Shown here in pieces: positions 1-11,583 of a DNA stretch of 64,000 nt. Under the pieces are notes generated by a model. That model was not told the DNA's origin. It did no database searches and saw only the letters and a program-made list of their open reading frames with translations. Every line of letters begins with the position of its first letter. The stretch's first letter is position 1. The translations under genes were made by a program, and so were the position numbers. Source of the stretch: Tricholomella constricta (taxonomy: Eukaryota > Basidiomycota > Agaricomycetes > Agaricales > Lyophyllaceae). Location of the stretch: contig JAACJP010000002.1 of assembly GCA_013368375.1 (NCBI GenBank), positions 558,001 through 622,000 of the forward strand, given 5' to 3'.

Positions 1-237
1 TTCCTGCAATAGAGTACGAGTTTTTCTGTGATACGTAGATTCTGTGGACCTTGAGGGAGAGCTGGGGGAATTGAGCTGTTTTAATTGAACTGGAGAGGCT
101 GTGGGCGTGGACGGGCCACGGAAGGAGGCTAGACGGTTGCTCATATGATGGACGAGACTGAAGAGGCGTTGTTTGGCATCCAAGACGATCGTATACACGC
201 TCAGTCGCCAAAAAAGTTTTATCCCAACCTTGCAGCA

Positions 238-1715
238 ATGGGACGTAAACGCAAGAACAGGACCCATCTCAAGGGCCCAATTGCATCCCCTGCCCCCGAT
301 GTTCCCAAGTCTTTCATCATCAAGCATGGCCAAGTCGGCTCCTCGCTCACCCAGCTTGTGCGCGATGTCCGTAAAGTCATGGAGCCTAACACTGCGAGCC
401 GATTGAAAGTGCGTCTTCTTCATCGTCAGTCTCTTGTGTCGCAATCCAAATGTTAACACCGAAGCAAGGAACGAAATCGCAATAAACTGAAGGATTACTT
501 GACATTGGCTCCTGCGCTACAAGTTACCCATCTTCTTGCATTTACCTTGACACCCGTCGCGCCTTCCTTGCGAATAGTCCGTCTATCTGCCGGTCCCACA
601 CTCAATTTCCGGGTAGAACGATACAGTCTAATGAAAGACATTCAAAACACTTCACGAAGGGCGAGGAGTATCGGGATGGAATATCTTAGTCCGCCTCTTG
701 TAAGCACCCAGTTAACTTCTAACGTTTGTAACTTCATCCAATAATGTTCACAGCTCGTACTCGCATCATTCCCCCCTGCATCTCCGACAACGCCACCTCA
801 TATACCCCTTCTTATGAAAGCATTCCAGACTCTCTTCCCACCACTTGCTCCCCATACGCTCACTCTTTCATCCGCACGTCGAGTGGTCCTTGTGTCTTAT
901 AACGCAGAACGCCAGACGGTCGACTTGCGCCATTACGTGATCACCGTGAAACCCTATGGTGTTTCCAAGCGCGTCCGGCGTGTCCTTGAGGGCGCCACTA
1001 CCAAAAGCGCCTCGACCTCGGGAATTCTGGATCTAGGCAACGAAAAGGACGTTGCGGACTTTCTCCTGCGGAGACGGGGCGAGGCCGGACCCGATGGCGG
1101 ATACGAAAGCGCAGCCTCGTCGACGGAAAGTGTTGCTGGGGATGATGGAGACGCCGTCAGCTTGGCCGACGACTATGTCGGAAGAAACAACAAGAAGGGC
1201 CAGAGGAGAGCTGTCAGGCTTGATGAGATTGGCCCGAGAATGGAATTGCGATTGGTAAAAATTGTCGAGGGAGTTCCTGGGAAGGAAGGGAATGTGATCT
1301 ACCACCACTTTGGTCAGTGGTTTGACTTTGCATTATAGAGGACACCATGCTGACCATAGAATCAGTCAAGAAAACGAAGAATGAGATTGCTGCGTTGAAA
1401 GCTGAGCACGCAGAAAAAGCCAAATTGAAGAAAGAGCGGCGAGACGAACAGGAGCGGAACGTCCAGAGGAAAAAGGCGCTTGCAAAGGCTAATGGTATTA
1501 AGGAAGACGGTGACGACGAGGCCATGGAGGAGGATGAAGAGGAGGAGGTAGACGAATTTGAGGACGACGATGGCGATGGCGTATGGGATGGGGATGAGGA
1601 GATAAGCGAAGGCGAAGAGAGTGAAGGCGATGACAAGGAGGACGCGGAGAGTAGTGCCGACGAGGAGGAGGTGAAGCGACCAGCCAAAAAATCTAGGATA
1701 AGGGGACAACGGTAG
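238..1715 (+). CDS. SSF1: Ribosome biogenesis protein Ssf1/Peter Pan (Brix domain)
   Basis: Four exons: 238-408, 469-699, 754-1312 and 1366-1715, giving 436 aa. The start ATG at 238 opens with MGRKRKNRTHLKG, the usual beginning of Ssf1/Ppan proteins; the in-frame ATG at 145 upstream is not needed. The Brix domain follows at about residues 25-290, with recognisable blocks such as KHGQVGSSLTQLVRD, KVMEPNTASRLK, HLLAFTLTPVAPSLRI and FRVERYSLMKDI. The exon 3/4 join restores the conserved F-V-K-K-T-K end of the domain. The C-terminal ~100 residues are Lys-rich and then strongly acidic (Asp/Glu runs), as in the family. Ssf1 acts in the nucleolus in early 60S assembly, on 27S pre-rRNA. Introns are 50-60 bp and GT-AG. 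The family call is very secure; the last exon border is well supported by frame. Confidence 0.96.
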
Positions 1716-1761
1716 CCATGTACATATTACTTTTAGGGATATATAGACTGCGAACGTAGTG

Positions 1762-2510
1762 CTATGAGGTCTTCGACGAACTGGAGGAAGGCGTCGGATC
1801 AGATCTCAAATTTCCAAACCATCCGCCCCAAAAGTGCCCCAACCTCATCTTGACACCCTCCCAATTGTCCAATGCTGGACGCACATCCAAGAAGAAAGAA
1901 AGATTGCTGGAAGGCGCCCCCTGGCTATGTCCAGTGTAGAAATCGATGATATATCGTGTTCGTGTCCCACAGCGGTCCACGACCCAATCGTGTCTGTCAA
2001 ATGGTGCAGCATACCTTTTGCGAGGCGTCAACTCGCTGTACAAATGATGAAACAAGCGACGACAAACCCAAGAAGCATCTTCCACTTGGCCTTTGGGCTC
2101 CTTTCATTGGGTTTACCCTGGAAGTTGACGAGCTTCACGCCGCCACATGCCTCACCGCCTCTACCAGCCTCCCATTTCAAGACCTCTGCCCAGGCACGCT
2201 CATTGACAGCATTATGTATTGGGACGATGGTCTTCATATCCGCGGCCTGAGGATTGTGGTTTTTGCGAGCCATAGCGGCAAAGAACTGTGCTTCCGAAGG
2301 ATAGACCCAGTTTCCTTCAGCAGCTCTTGGGATTGAGGACGTCTCGCGTTCAGTGGACAAGGTGCCATTCAACGAGGACGCGTGGCCTGAGAGAAAACGA
2401 CTCCAGGTGGAGCTTGACTTGTGGTCGACGGGGCATGACTCTGTCGAGGAGGGCGCTGGGGCTGCAGAGGCTGAGCCGGAATGATCAACTGGACAAGCTC
2501 CTGAAGACAT
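1762..2510 (-). CDS. HCCS: Cytochrome c / c1 heme lyase (holocytochrome c synthase)
   Basis: Two exons, 2068-2510 and 1762-2014, joined over a 53-bp GT-AG intron (2015-2067), 231 aa. The splice gives K-M-L-L-G-Y-A-A-P-F-D-R-H-D-W, the conserved family core. The N-terminus carries two CPV heme-regulatory motifs (ACPVDH near residue 5 and SCPVDH near residue 25). Next come WVYPSEAQFFAAM, then VPIHNAVNE, whose His is the known heme-ligand position in the family, then the PFDRHDWVVDRCG block and LDVRPALDNWEG. The enzyme attaches heme to apocytochrome c (or c1) in the mitochondrial intermembrane space. Whether it serves c, c1 or both cannot be decided from sequence alone. It is divergent from the nitronate monooxygenase gene, with 164 bp between start codons. 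Confidence 0.95.
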
Positions 2511-2674
2511 AGTCGTACCGTGCAGAAAATATTCAGCCGCGGTTCACGAGGCGATGCGACCCGGCCCGGTGCCCCCGGCATTCTCATAGCCGGTACTTCA
2601 AGCCTAGGAGGAGGACGCCATTGTATAAATACGATGCGCCCTGAATCATTCTCATCCCCACAGGTCTCGCTACA
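2511..2674. promoter_or_regulatory. Shared divergent promoter, heme lyase / nitronate monooxygenase
   Basis: These 164 bp separate two divergent start codons, so both promoters and both 5' leaders must lie here or reach into the genes. A TATA-like stretch (ttgtataaata, near 2621-2631) lies about 45 bp before the plus-strand ATG. The promoter role is inferred from position, not from a recognised factor site. Confidence 0.5.
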
Positions 2675-4326
2675 ATGTCTCCATCTTCGCCCGTCTTCAC
2701 AACACCGTTGACTAGGTTGTTCAAGATCAACCACCCTGTCATGCTCGCTGGGTAAGTTGAATGATTTGGTACGACACTCGCACTGATCACACGAAATAAG
2801 CATGAATGTTGCAGCTGGCCCAAAGTTAGCTGCCGCTGTCACCAATGCAGGTATTTGAGCTCTCTTTGAGCTTCTTGGCTTCGATAACGTATGGACTGCA
2901 GGTGGCATTGGCGTCATTGGTGGTGTTCGCCAGACCCCGAAGTTCCTTCAGGGTTCCATTGACGATCTCAAGAGTCACTTGGAGGACAAGAACGGTCCTT
3001 TTGGTGTTGACCTTTTGATTCCACAGGTCGGAGGGAGTGCAAGGAAAACGAACGTCCGTATAAGCTTGGTCGCGGTAGCAGTCGCTTGCTCAATTTTTGT
3101 CTGACAGAGAGACTACACGGACGGACAGCTTCCGGAGCTCATTGATGTGATCATCAAAAGCAAAGCGTCGTTATTTGTCTGCGCTGTTGGTGTGCCGCCG
3201 AGATGGGCAGTTGAGAAACTCCATGCAGCTGGCATTCCCGTCATGAAGTGGGTATCTAATGATTTACATGATGACGCGATTGTTTACTATTGAAACAGTA
3301 TGGTTGGACACCCAAAGGTCAGTAGTCAGTACGAGTACGCGTGGTCATCCTCTAAAGATGCGGCTTGTTCCCAGCACGTAGCAAAGGCGCTTGCCCAAGG
3401 TATGTTACGGTCCTGCTAAAATGCAGGTTGCATTCAATTTATCGCTCCAGGTGTCGATATCATCTGCGCGCAGGGTGGAGAAGGAGGAGGCCATACGGGA
3501 GACACCGCATTCTCCATCCTTATTCCTGCAGTTGTTGATATTTGCAAGGGCAAGACAAGTCCCTTAACAGGTGAACCCATCATAGTCGTCGCAGCCGGTG
3601 GCATCGCAGACGGTCGAGGTTTGGCCGCTTCTCTCGCGTGAGTTCTGATCCTTTTTCATTTCTATCCGTGATGGTCTCTCATGCAAGTACCGCTGTTAGG
3701 TATGGCGCGTCAGGAGTCTGGGTCGGAACACGTTTTGTCGCTAGTGTGGAAGCAGGTGCGCCGAAGAAGCACAAGGAGATGGTCATTACCGCTGGTTATG
3801 ATGATGTTGCCCGCACTTTAATTTACTCTGGGAGGCCCATGAGCGTGCGGAAGACACCATACGTCGCTGAATGGTGCGTTACGTTCACACCTGCATACAA
3901 CAGGCAATAATTCAATCAACGTGACAGGGAAACCACAAGGCGCGCTGAACAAGACGCGCTTCTTGCAGCAGGCAAGGTTCCGCACGAAGTGGAGCTAGAA
4001 AACCACCCTGAAAAGTCAATGGCTGGCTTCTCATGTAAGGATTGTGAATTCCTTTTACTCTTGTTTTTTTATCCAGACTTCTCTAGGGTTAATGGGTAGA
4101 GTTGCTGGTTCGATCAGCGTACGTGCAGGCATTTCTTTTTTGTAGCGTGGTCCGCATATAATAAATTTTACCTTTTTCAGGACATCAAACCTGCAAAGGA
4201 CATGTAAGTTTTCTTTTGATCTGTGCAACAGTCCCTTCAACATACATTCAAAGTGTGGACGAGCTCGTAACAACAGCAGCGGCCAGTCTACACCATGCGC
4301 ACAGCTTGGCACGTGCGAAGTTGTAA
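2675..4326 (+). CDS. Nitronate monooxygenase (2-nitropropane dioxygenase family)
   Basis: A heavily split gene of about ten exons, many under 100 bp. Start ATG at 2675 gives MSPSSPVFTTPLTRLFKINH, followed by HPVMLAG|MNVAAGPKLAAAV and TNAGGIGVIGG. The FMN-binding TIM barrel shows AQGGEGGGHTGD, whose His fits the catalytic position of class I nitronate monooxygenases. VAAGGIADGRGLAASLA and ASGVWVGTRFVAS form the phosphate-binding part of the barrel. The last exon reads VDELVTTAAASLHHAHSL and stops at 4324-4326. The family oxidises nitronates such as propionate-3-nitronate with oxygen and FMN. The short exons and introns of about 50 bp match the rest of the window. Exon borders in the middle (3300-3450) are less certain than the overall call. 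Confidence 0.9.
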
Positions 4327-4547
4327 TGGCTTGAACATCATCTCAGGTGGACGGAAGGAAGGAATGTACAATAGCACTATTTGTATTTCCATACTCACAC
4401 ACTTGTAACCCTTAAAGATCAGATGACGATATTCTGCGAATTCTCATCCCGTAGGTTGCGACTCGTGATCAGTCTGTCGTGAACGTTAAGAAGTGTCATG
4501 CCTTGTCCTCTTTATACCCCAGCCCTTAAGCCCAGTCCGTCTAAGCT

Positions 4548-5788
4548 ATGATTAACCAGGAGCTAATTTACCCCACCATTGCAATCATCTTCGGTCTAAC
4601 CCTATGCAAACTACTATTCTCCCGCCTCACCCATGGCCCCCCGGATTATTTCAGGTTATCCGGTGTCCCTGCTCCAACTCCACTGAATGAGTTCGATATT
4701 ACCAAGGCTAAAGCTAGACCCTACCGTCCCTTTCGATGGGAATATCACCAGAATATGTGTATGCTCTGATATCATGAGGCTGACCTATATATACTCACTC
4801 TGGCTTTGCCAGCTCTAAAGAAGATGGAGCCCGACTGGTGGATAGAGCTGGAATCAACATACTGCGAACGCATCGCACAGCGAAAACAGCTCTACGCAGA
4901 TCGCGGCAAAGCGATCATTGACGCGATGCCCGGAAGTGAGCAGGCGTGCAAGGAGCTCATGGAGATGGTCATACAATTCCTCTGTACCCGATATCCCAGC
5001 CAATTTCAGGTCGACTGGAGGTCCGGACTGTTTCAAAATCGGATTCTCGGAACGCGCTCCAATCTTGGCGCAGTAGATCCCCTTAAGTTCCTTCTGGACC
5101 ATGTTCCGGAGGACTTTCTCGTCACCCAGCAGGACGAGAAAACAGGCCTTTATGTTTTGCGCGCCGCAGTGTCGTGCTCGGCTGTAGGCTGGAGACTTCA
5201 AGAGAAAATGGGAAGGTCTCTCCACGAGATTCATGAACCGGTTCCCGATTACAAAACAAAGATGCAATTTTCTATGGAGCGGTGAGTTGAACGAAGACAA
5301 GGGATATGGTACTGACGAGTCTACACAGCTATTTCTCGAGATTGCCTTGCGACAAGCCCATCCAGCGCGGTTCATGGGCTCTTGAGATCGGTCAACCACT
5401 TTATTCTCAGCCCGGAGATCCACACTTCGACTGCCGCGGAACCCAATTGCCGGAGCTTGACGTGAAAGACATATATCTGCGTGTCGATTGGCAGACTCTG
5501 CGACGTTTACCTGTATCTCGGGCAATCGTCTTCAATTTCAAGGCTTTCTTTACGCCCACCACGGATTTCAGAAACGAGCCGTACATTCCAAAGTTGCTGG
5601 CGAAGGTTTTACGCGAGGGGAAGAAGTCTCTTTTGGAGTATAAATCAACGTTCCACATCGAACACCGAATGCTACCCGCATTGGATCTGTGGGCGGGAGA
5701 GCAGGAAGAGAAAGGCTGGGTTCCAAAGGGCTGGAAGGAGAGAACATTGGATGAGGATCCATATTTTCCGGGGTGGAACAAGTTGTAA
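4548..5788 (+). CDS. DUF3445 protein (heme-dependent oxidative N-demethylase-like), membrane-anchored
   Basis: Three exons: 4548-4758, 4813-5281 and 5329-5788, giving 379 aa. Residues 5-25 form a hydrophobic helix (ELIYPTIAIIFGLTLCKLLF), probably an N-terminal membrane anchor. The rest matches the DUF3445 family: PYRPFRWEYHQNM|SLKKMEPDWW, then DHVPEDFLV, and the C-terminal blocks RGSWALEIGQPL, LRVDWQTLRRLPVSRAIVFNFK and FHIEHRMLPALDLW. Bacterial relatives are described as heme-dependent oxidative N-demethylases. The substrate of fungal members is unknown to me, so the reaction is only inferred. The 5' end is on its own promoter, 221 bp after the nitronate monooxygenase stop. A 223-aa open frame on the opposite strand is a shadow of this gene. 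Confidence 0.85.
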
Positions 5789-5886
5789 TTTTTGCGTGTG
5801 GTATGGTGGTGGTGTTGATTCAGCGGTGATGTTCAACGAACTAAGTTCAAAGTACGCGCAAGACATACAATCCCATTCCTGACGAT

Positions 5887-7501
5887 CTAATCTGAACCCG
5901 AAAGTTCTGCCAATTCACGCTCCTCGTCTTCGGTCATCTGGAAACCGTCTACTTTATTTGCAGGAGCGGGTGCAATCGTCGAAGGCTCCGGTCCGCTCGA
6001 TGGAGCCGGCATCAAGAGTTCTAGAAGATTCAGTGAAGAGAATCAATACAAATACACCCGACAAACGCACCGCTCAGTCTCCATTTGCGAATCGTACCAT
6101 CCAGACTGGTGCTGATGATCCACGGCTCGATTCGAGTTTTTCCATCACCGCCCACGGTCACTCGCTTCCATAGACGGATTGCGGTGATGTCATGCCAGTG
6201 TGCATCTAGATCTCTCAAGAGCTCTGGCTCCTCAGGGGTCGAAATATCGTACACTCGGAGAATATCACCGGCACCAGTAATGAGGTAGGGCTCTGCGAGC
6301 TCCGTAAGCGCAAGCGGAAGAACAGACCTGACACCGACAGGATGAGATATCGAAAGAGCGGGCCTTTTTGGAGGCGGAGTGTCTGTATCTCTGTGCAGCG
6401 ACTGCACAGTCTCGTCTGATGACGCTATATTGCGGCGCTCTCAATCATGACAACCCGTTTATTCTATGAGAGACGACGTACCAGTCCAGAGGTGACCGTT
6501 TCCATACAGCATTTCATTGATTCTCGTCCTATGATGTGTCAATTCTTCTTGGAGAGTACCTCGCCATCGAGGCCATGGTCCGTCCTCCTTCGTTAGGACC
6601 CAAGATTTTATTACGCCCATAGTATCTGCGGTATAGAGCATGGCGGAGGTGTCAGATAACAATTTACCATCCAAACACTCAACGGGGCGCGTATGCGAAG
6701 ATATCGAGCCCATGCTCCTGAGTGATTCCTTCTGCTGTGGCGTGGACAAGTCCCTATGTCCGATTACAGGATGTGAAGGGGAATATCAGGTAGAAGACAC
6801 ACCAGAAGCGCACAATCTTGTCGGACCCCGACGAGACCAATAGATTGAGAGAGGGCAAAACAAATAAACTCTTGACAAAATCCCCATGAGCTTCGGATGT
6901 CGATGACAACAGTTTCTTTGACTGAACGACGCAGACATTAGTCTGCAGTATGAGAGTACATATTGACCTACATCTGCATCCCAGAGTTTGATAGTCTTAT
7001 ATCGTTCCCATCAGAATTGAGAACGTTGCACAGCAAGCAAGACATAATCACTTGATCCCAGGCGCCTGTTATTAGTATCTTTTCATCCCCAGATCCAAAA
7101 ACCTTGTCACAAAACGCAAGTGTTGTTACAGGGCCGGTGTGTCCTTTGTAAAGCTGGACGGTCTTTCCTGACTGTTTGAAAGGCGAGTTCATCCACGCCA
7201 TATTTCCAAAGAACAAGGTCCAAGTACCTCCAGATCAAGTTTTCTGGCAACGGCAGTGTTTTCAGCGACCCAGGCATAGTTTCCGCGCACTTGTATGGAC
7301 AGTGCTTTCCCAGAAAGCTGTATTGGGGACCCAAGCGTCTTTATCCTCTCTGATTTTTGTCTTCGGGCCTTTACCGCGCCATTTCAGACATGAAGACAAC
7401 GATCGGGAGGAAAGAAACATGAATGGATGGATGGATGGACATACTTCGTCCAAAATAAGCTGGGCTTCAGCAATGAGGAAGTTTGATGTATCGCTCGCCA
7501 T
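5887..7501 (-). CDS. WD40-repeat protein of unknown role
   Basis: At least seven exons on the minus strand. The start ATG at 7501 reads MASDTSNFLIAEAQLILDE; a long first intron contains a GGAT repeat, and the acceptor after it is the least certain border. Blades then follow: PIQLSGKALSIQV, NYAWVAENTAVARKLDLE, GKTVQLYKGHTGPVTTLAF, ILITGAWDQ|TIKLWDAD, SLNLLVSSGSDKIVRFW, SAMLYTADTMGVIKSW and IISTSLDGTIRKWRLS. This suggests a single seven-bladed propeller. The tail is short and acidic (QMTEDEERELAELSGSD) with a stop at 5887. No catalytic or targeting domain is visible, so it is probably a scaffold subunit. I do not recognise the orthologue. Its 3' end lies about 100 bp from the convergent DUF3445 gene. 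Confidence 0.85.
7423..7438 (+). repeat. Tetranucleotide microsatellite (GGAT)4
   Basis: Four tandem copies of a GGAT/ATGG tetranucleotide lie inside the first intron of the WD40 gene. On the coding strand they read as ATCC repeats just after the GTATGT donor. Confidence 0.85.
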
Positions 7502-8105
7502 GGCTTCAGGAGATGTCCAATTGTCAATTGAGTTCAATACAAATTGTTGCGCACGAAGATAAGTCGCTTACATAATATATGATATGCAGCGACGATTGGA
7601 AGCCGCAGCGCCTGCCTTGGAATCGATGATAGTGTAACACATTCTGAATAGCACAGCACAGTTTTTGGTGACGAATACGATATAGGGGGATACTGTAACA
7701 ATACACAATGGCGGGACAGGTCGACGCAACGCTACACTACGAGGTGTGCAAGAAAACAGGCGAAAAACTATGGATATACACAAAGCGGGACATATCAAGA
7801 AGGGGGGCAGCAAGCAGGCGGGTAATGCGCGATTTGAGGATCGCGATAGGATATCGAACGAATGGATGATTGGGTGAGTGGATAGTTGATACAGCTCCAG
7901 GGGATATATCAAGCCAAGGTATTTGGTGAGGAGATTAGATATAGATGGGAGACGCAGGGATATAAGGATATATGGACCATCGAAAATGAAGGGCAGGATT
8001 GATGACGCAGATAAAAACACATAGAGGGAGGCCGATAAGACAGAAAATGGGAGTGGGAAGCGCCAGGTATTACCAGGGCCCAAGTTGGATATAACGCCGT
8101 GGAGA
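7502..8105. other. Intergenic: WD40 promoter and PKA 3' region
   Basis: 604 bp without a supported gene. It must hold the 3' end of the PKA transcript and the promoter of the WD40 gene, both on the minus strand. It is rich in GATA/ATAT strings (for example around 7925-7975). A 171-aa minus-strand frame (7568-8083) is hydrophobic, low in complexity and shows no family feature, so it is not called. Confidence 0.6.
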
Positions 8106-9579
8106 TTAGAATTCGAGGAACTGGTAGGCTATGGGATCAAAACGTTGATGAAGGGCCAGTGGTTGTTCTTCTTTGATAAGGCCAGGCATTTCATCCGCGG
8201 GAGGAAGAGGAAGATGCAGGAAATGGCGAGTATCATCCACAGAAGACGTGTGCGGGATGATTGGGGCCTGGAGGTCAAAGGTTAAAGCATAGCCTAGGAA
8301 AACAAATTAATACCTACGTTGATTTCACGACGCTCGAGTGCATCCCAGTCAACGCCTCTGAACCAGGGATGGTCCAAGATATCTTGCGGACCTCCATTCA
8401 TATTACCTAGACGCTTTGTGCGGTCTGGGTTCAAGAACGCCCGGATAAGGTCGCGAGATAAGTGATCCATAGTCCGAGGCCAATGTATATGGCCGTTGAG
8501 GATCTTTTCGTAGATATCATAAGGAGACTCGTCAAAGAAGGGGGGATAACCGACGAGCATCTCATAACAGAGGACGCCACAAGCCCACCAATCGGCAGCC
8601 TTACCATGGCCGTCGGATTGGATAATTTCTGGCGCAAGATATTCGGGGGTGCCACAAAGTGTCCAGGTACGGTCGTCGACAATCTTGGCAAAACCAAAAT
8701 CAGTCAAGCGAAGATAACCGCGAGCGTCGAGAAGGAGATTCTCTGGTTTCAGGTCACGATAGATGATGTTGAAAGAATGGAGGTATTTCAAAGCCAAGAT
8801 GATGGTCGCAAGGTAGAAACGAGTGACGTCCGGCGTAAAGCGTCGGGCGCGCCGAAGATGAGTGAAAAGCTCTCCACCTGGGACATATGACATCAACATA
8901 TAGATGTTGAGACTGTCCTGGAAAGTGGCAAATAGATCGACCACAAAAGGGTGGCTGACTCGGGAAAGAATATATCGCTCCGCATTCACATGCTCGACTT
9001 GACGAAGTCGAACAATTTCAGTCTTGCGAAGCACTTTCATCGCAAAGTGATTCTGTGTACTTGGGTGGGATGTCGATGTCCTATGCCGCACGAGTAGCAC
9101 TCTCCCGAACGTGCCAGTACCTTGCGCAAATAATTTAATCAAGATATCATGATCATAATCATCAGGAGATACAGACCAAGTGTTCCACGGACATCAAAAT
9201 CCGACAGTTTCAGGCCAGATCGTTGAAGATGCACCTGCTCATCCTCGAGAAGTCTAAGGGGAGGCTGCGGCACTGTCGTCGCATTCATGTCACCTTCCAT
9301 TTCCACGGTTTCTGATCGGGAAGTAATGGCCGCAACGGTAGCCTCTGAATGGGGAACGATGTGTTCCGGTCCACTATAACGAGGCTCGGCGTCGACAACA
9401 ATTGCGTCGACATTATGTTCACTATGGCTTGGAGAAAGCGGTGGTGTCATTGGGGCGTCCGGGACGATGGCCTGGGATTCCCCGCGGACTGAAGTGATAG
9501 AGTTCGCCATTGACGGGCGACGGCTAGCCTCGGGAGTGAAGGGGGACATACGTGGAATTAGGACCGCAAGACCAGGCAT
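8106..9579 (-). CDS. cAMP-dependent protein kinase catalytic subunit
   Basis: Three exons: 9177-9579, 8318-9120 and 8106-8267, giving 455 aa. The first splice joins L-G|T-G-T-F-G-R-V, the glycine-rich loop. FAMKVL holds the ATP-binding Lys. The catalytic loop is YRDLKPENLLLD, the DFG motif is DFGFAK, and the activation loop ends LCGTPEYLAPEI with the phosphorylated Thr position. The last exon supplies the AGC-kinase C-tail (APIIPH ... LEF). The ~130-residue N-terminal extension is Ser/Pro-rich, common in basidiomycete PKA. The same frame stays open to about 9711 but has no ATG before MPGLAVLIPR at 9579; a further upstream exon is possible. Role: cytosolic/nuclear Ser/Thr kinase released from the regulatory subunit by cAMP. 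Confidence 0.96.
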
Positions 9580-10747
9580 GGGTGCGCAGTAAGATGATGA
9601 AAGCGTCGATTTTTTTTTCTGGGCGTTAGAATTGACCGGGAAAAAAGACTCGGAAGGCAGGTCGAAAGATACAGTGGAAGTGAAGGGCCAGAGACGAAAG
9701 GAAGGTTTCAAGTGAAGCTCGAGGACCAGTTACCAGGTCAAAGTTGGAAAGGTTGAGTTACGAAAAAAGGGCCTAGGAAGGATGAGCCCGATTAGGTCAG
9801 TACCATTGGTAAGATGCAGGGCGATGATATGCAAACGAACAGTATACAGCTTTGAGCGATGCGCACTGCGCTGAAATTCTGCTGTAGAAGATGGTGGTTA
9901 TTGCAAAGCGGCAGCGCGCAGAATCTTGTCCAGTTAGCGAACAGCAACAAGCGATGTCCTGGTAACGTAATCAGGTGATGACATCCAGGGGGCCGGGCTA
10001 CTGGGAACGAGGAAGTGTAGGACCCCGGCTTTACAAGGTCCGACAGCCATGGTCGACTGTCCGACTACCGGGGAGGAATGGGAGAGGTCTTGGTGAGAGG
10101 TGAGAGGGAAACACGAGCAATCCTTAGGATGCTTTGCTACCCCCTCATGTTTGACGAGTGTCCCTCACAATCCCTGGACTAGGCGAACGAGGTGTGCTGG
10201 TGACGGCATTTGTCAGTACGGAGCACGGACAAGCTCATACTGTATTTCGATTGATTCAGCAGGCTGCCAAAGTCGACATTTCATCAAAGGTAATTTACAC
10301 CAATTTCATTATGACCTACAACCCACAATTACACAGCACAAATTCAAAAATTTTGATTTTAGGGAAATGTGAGGAAATGTCAAATTATGCTGATCATTTT
10401 CCAACATTGTGCGAGGAATTTTCCCGAGAGAGAGTCTCCAGCAAATTACTCATATTTCGTTCATTATGAGCTCATTCTGCCACAGATTTTCTGAGGTTTT
10501 TCTATACATTTCTGACAACATATTATACTAGAATATTTATTGCGGCCCATACTGTACTGCAGCTGCAGCCCTGCCTGCCGGTTCAACCTGAATAAAATCA
10601 ATTTGAAGTCTTCGAAACTGTATATTCAGCAACTGACAGGCAGCGGCAGCTGTCAGGACCGATGACCGAAGCTACATGGGATCGAAGACAATAAGCGCGA
10701 CGCGTCAAATCGCGACAATCCGTCCAGTCCACTTTCTACCCAATACC
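9580..10747. other. Long upstream region of PKA, no supported gene
   Basis: About 1.17 kb upstream of the PKA start. It becomes AT-rich from about 10280 to 10560, where short strings such as ggaaatgtgaggaaatgt recur. Small open frames at 10100-10470 show no recognisable protein. An imperfect inverted pair sits at about 10560-10650 (gcagccctgcctgcc against ggcagcggcagctg). The AT-rich block beside the gene remnant at 10748 suggests old transposon or pseudogene debris, but I cannot name it. Confidence 0.5.
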
Positions 10748-11583
10748 ATGAACACCAGCTCCGAAAATGCCTCCAGTGGCCCCGTCGCCGCCTCGTTTGT
10801 GCCGAAGAAAGGCAATTCTGATGACCCTGGACCAACACGAAATGACACTGCAATCATGAAGTTGACCTTGAGAGTTTAAATATCAAGAATCAGCGACTTA
10901 CCGACGAAAATGAAGCCAGCGGGCTGAACCAAACTCCGTCAAAAGAACCGTCACAGTACAGGGGAAAATAAAGGGTTCCTTGGAGGAACGGCTCGCAAAG
11001 TTGGGAGAGGAATCGGTTAACGCAAGAGAAATTCAGCAGCTTGGAAGCGAAGGTATTCGGAACAGGAAGGAAGACCCGAAGACAGATCACGAAGCACAAA
11101 GAAGACGCGATAGCCGCCAGCCTTGCAGCATATAGTGACACGAGCTTCAAGATATCTCAGCATCTTATCATCTTAGATGAGATAATGTACTCACATGTTG
11201 CGCATGACACGAGTTGACGCGCATAGTCTTCCCAGCATACCCTGTCCTAAGGTTAGATGGGACAAATCTTGGGATAACGATGATAATTTTCACTCACTTT
11301 GCATGATTGTCGGACACATGAGAAGGCCCACGGCAGCGCGATTGTCCCAGCATCAGTCGGACCCCTGCTCAAGGGGTCAAAAAGTTCGTTAGCCTTCAGA
11401 AGGGTCTTCGTGAGGCTGAGGTGCTCAATGGACGAAGCAAGAGTGATGAAGGAGGCCTCGGCGTCGGTTGCTCCAGAGATCGTAGTGGGGGCTGAAATAA
11501 GGCTACACGCGGCTGTGTCAAATCAAGCTCTTGATCACGCTAAGTCCGAAAAAGACATTTCGATTCAAGAGAAATGGGAATGA
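10748..11583 (+). pseudogene. Remnant of a coiled-coil protein gene
   Basis: Protein-like stretches lie in order on the plus strand but in changing frames. From ATG 10748 there is a Ser/Asn-rich start ending NDTAIMKLTLRV, then a stop. Immediately after, in another frame, come NQRLTDENEA and later GSLEERLAKLGEESVNAREI (heptad-like, charged), then AIAASLAAYSDTSFKISQHL and IILDEIMYSHVAHD. Last comes RRVFVRLRCSMDEARVMKEA ending SEKDISIQEKWE at 11583. No GT-AG introns join the first pieces, so frameshifts are the simpler reading. The charge pattern and order suggest a decayed coiled-coil protein. I do not recognise a named family, and a multi-exon live gene is not fully excluded. Confidence 0.42.

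Noticed and set aside
2369..2917. 182-aa minus-strand frame over the heme lyase start
   Set aside because: Overlaps the heme lyase first exon in another frame and the first exons of the nitronate monooxygenase; shadow.
4854..5525. 223-aa frame on the minus strand
   Set aside because: Exactly antisense to DUF3445 exons 2 and 3 with no recognisable protein; a shadow.
7568..8083. 171-aa open frame on the minus strand between WD40 and PKA
   Set aside because: Hydrophobic, Ser/Leu/Ile-rich and repetitive, overlaps the PKA last exon region and shows no motif; likely a chance frame in the 3' flank.
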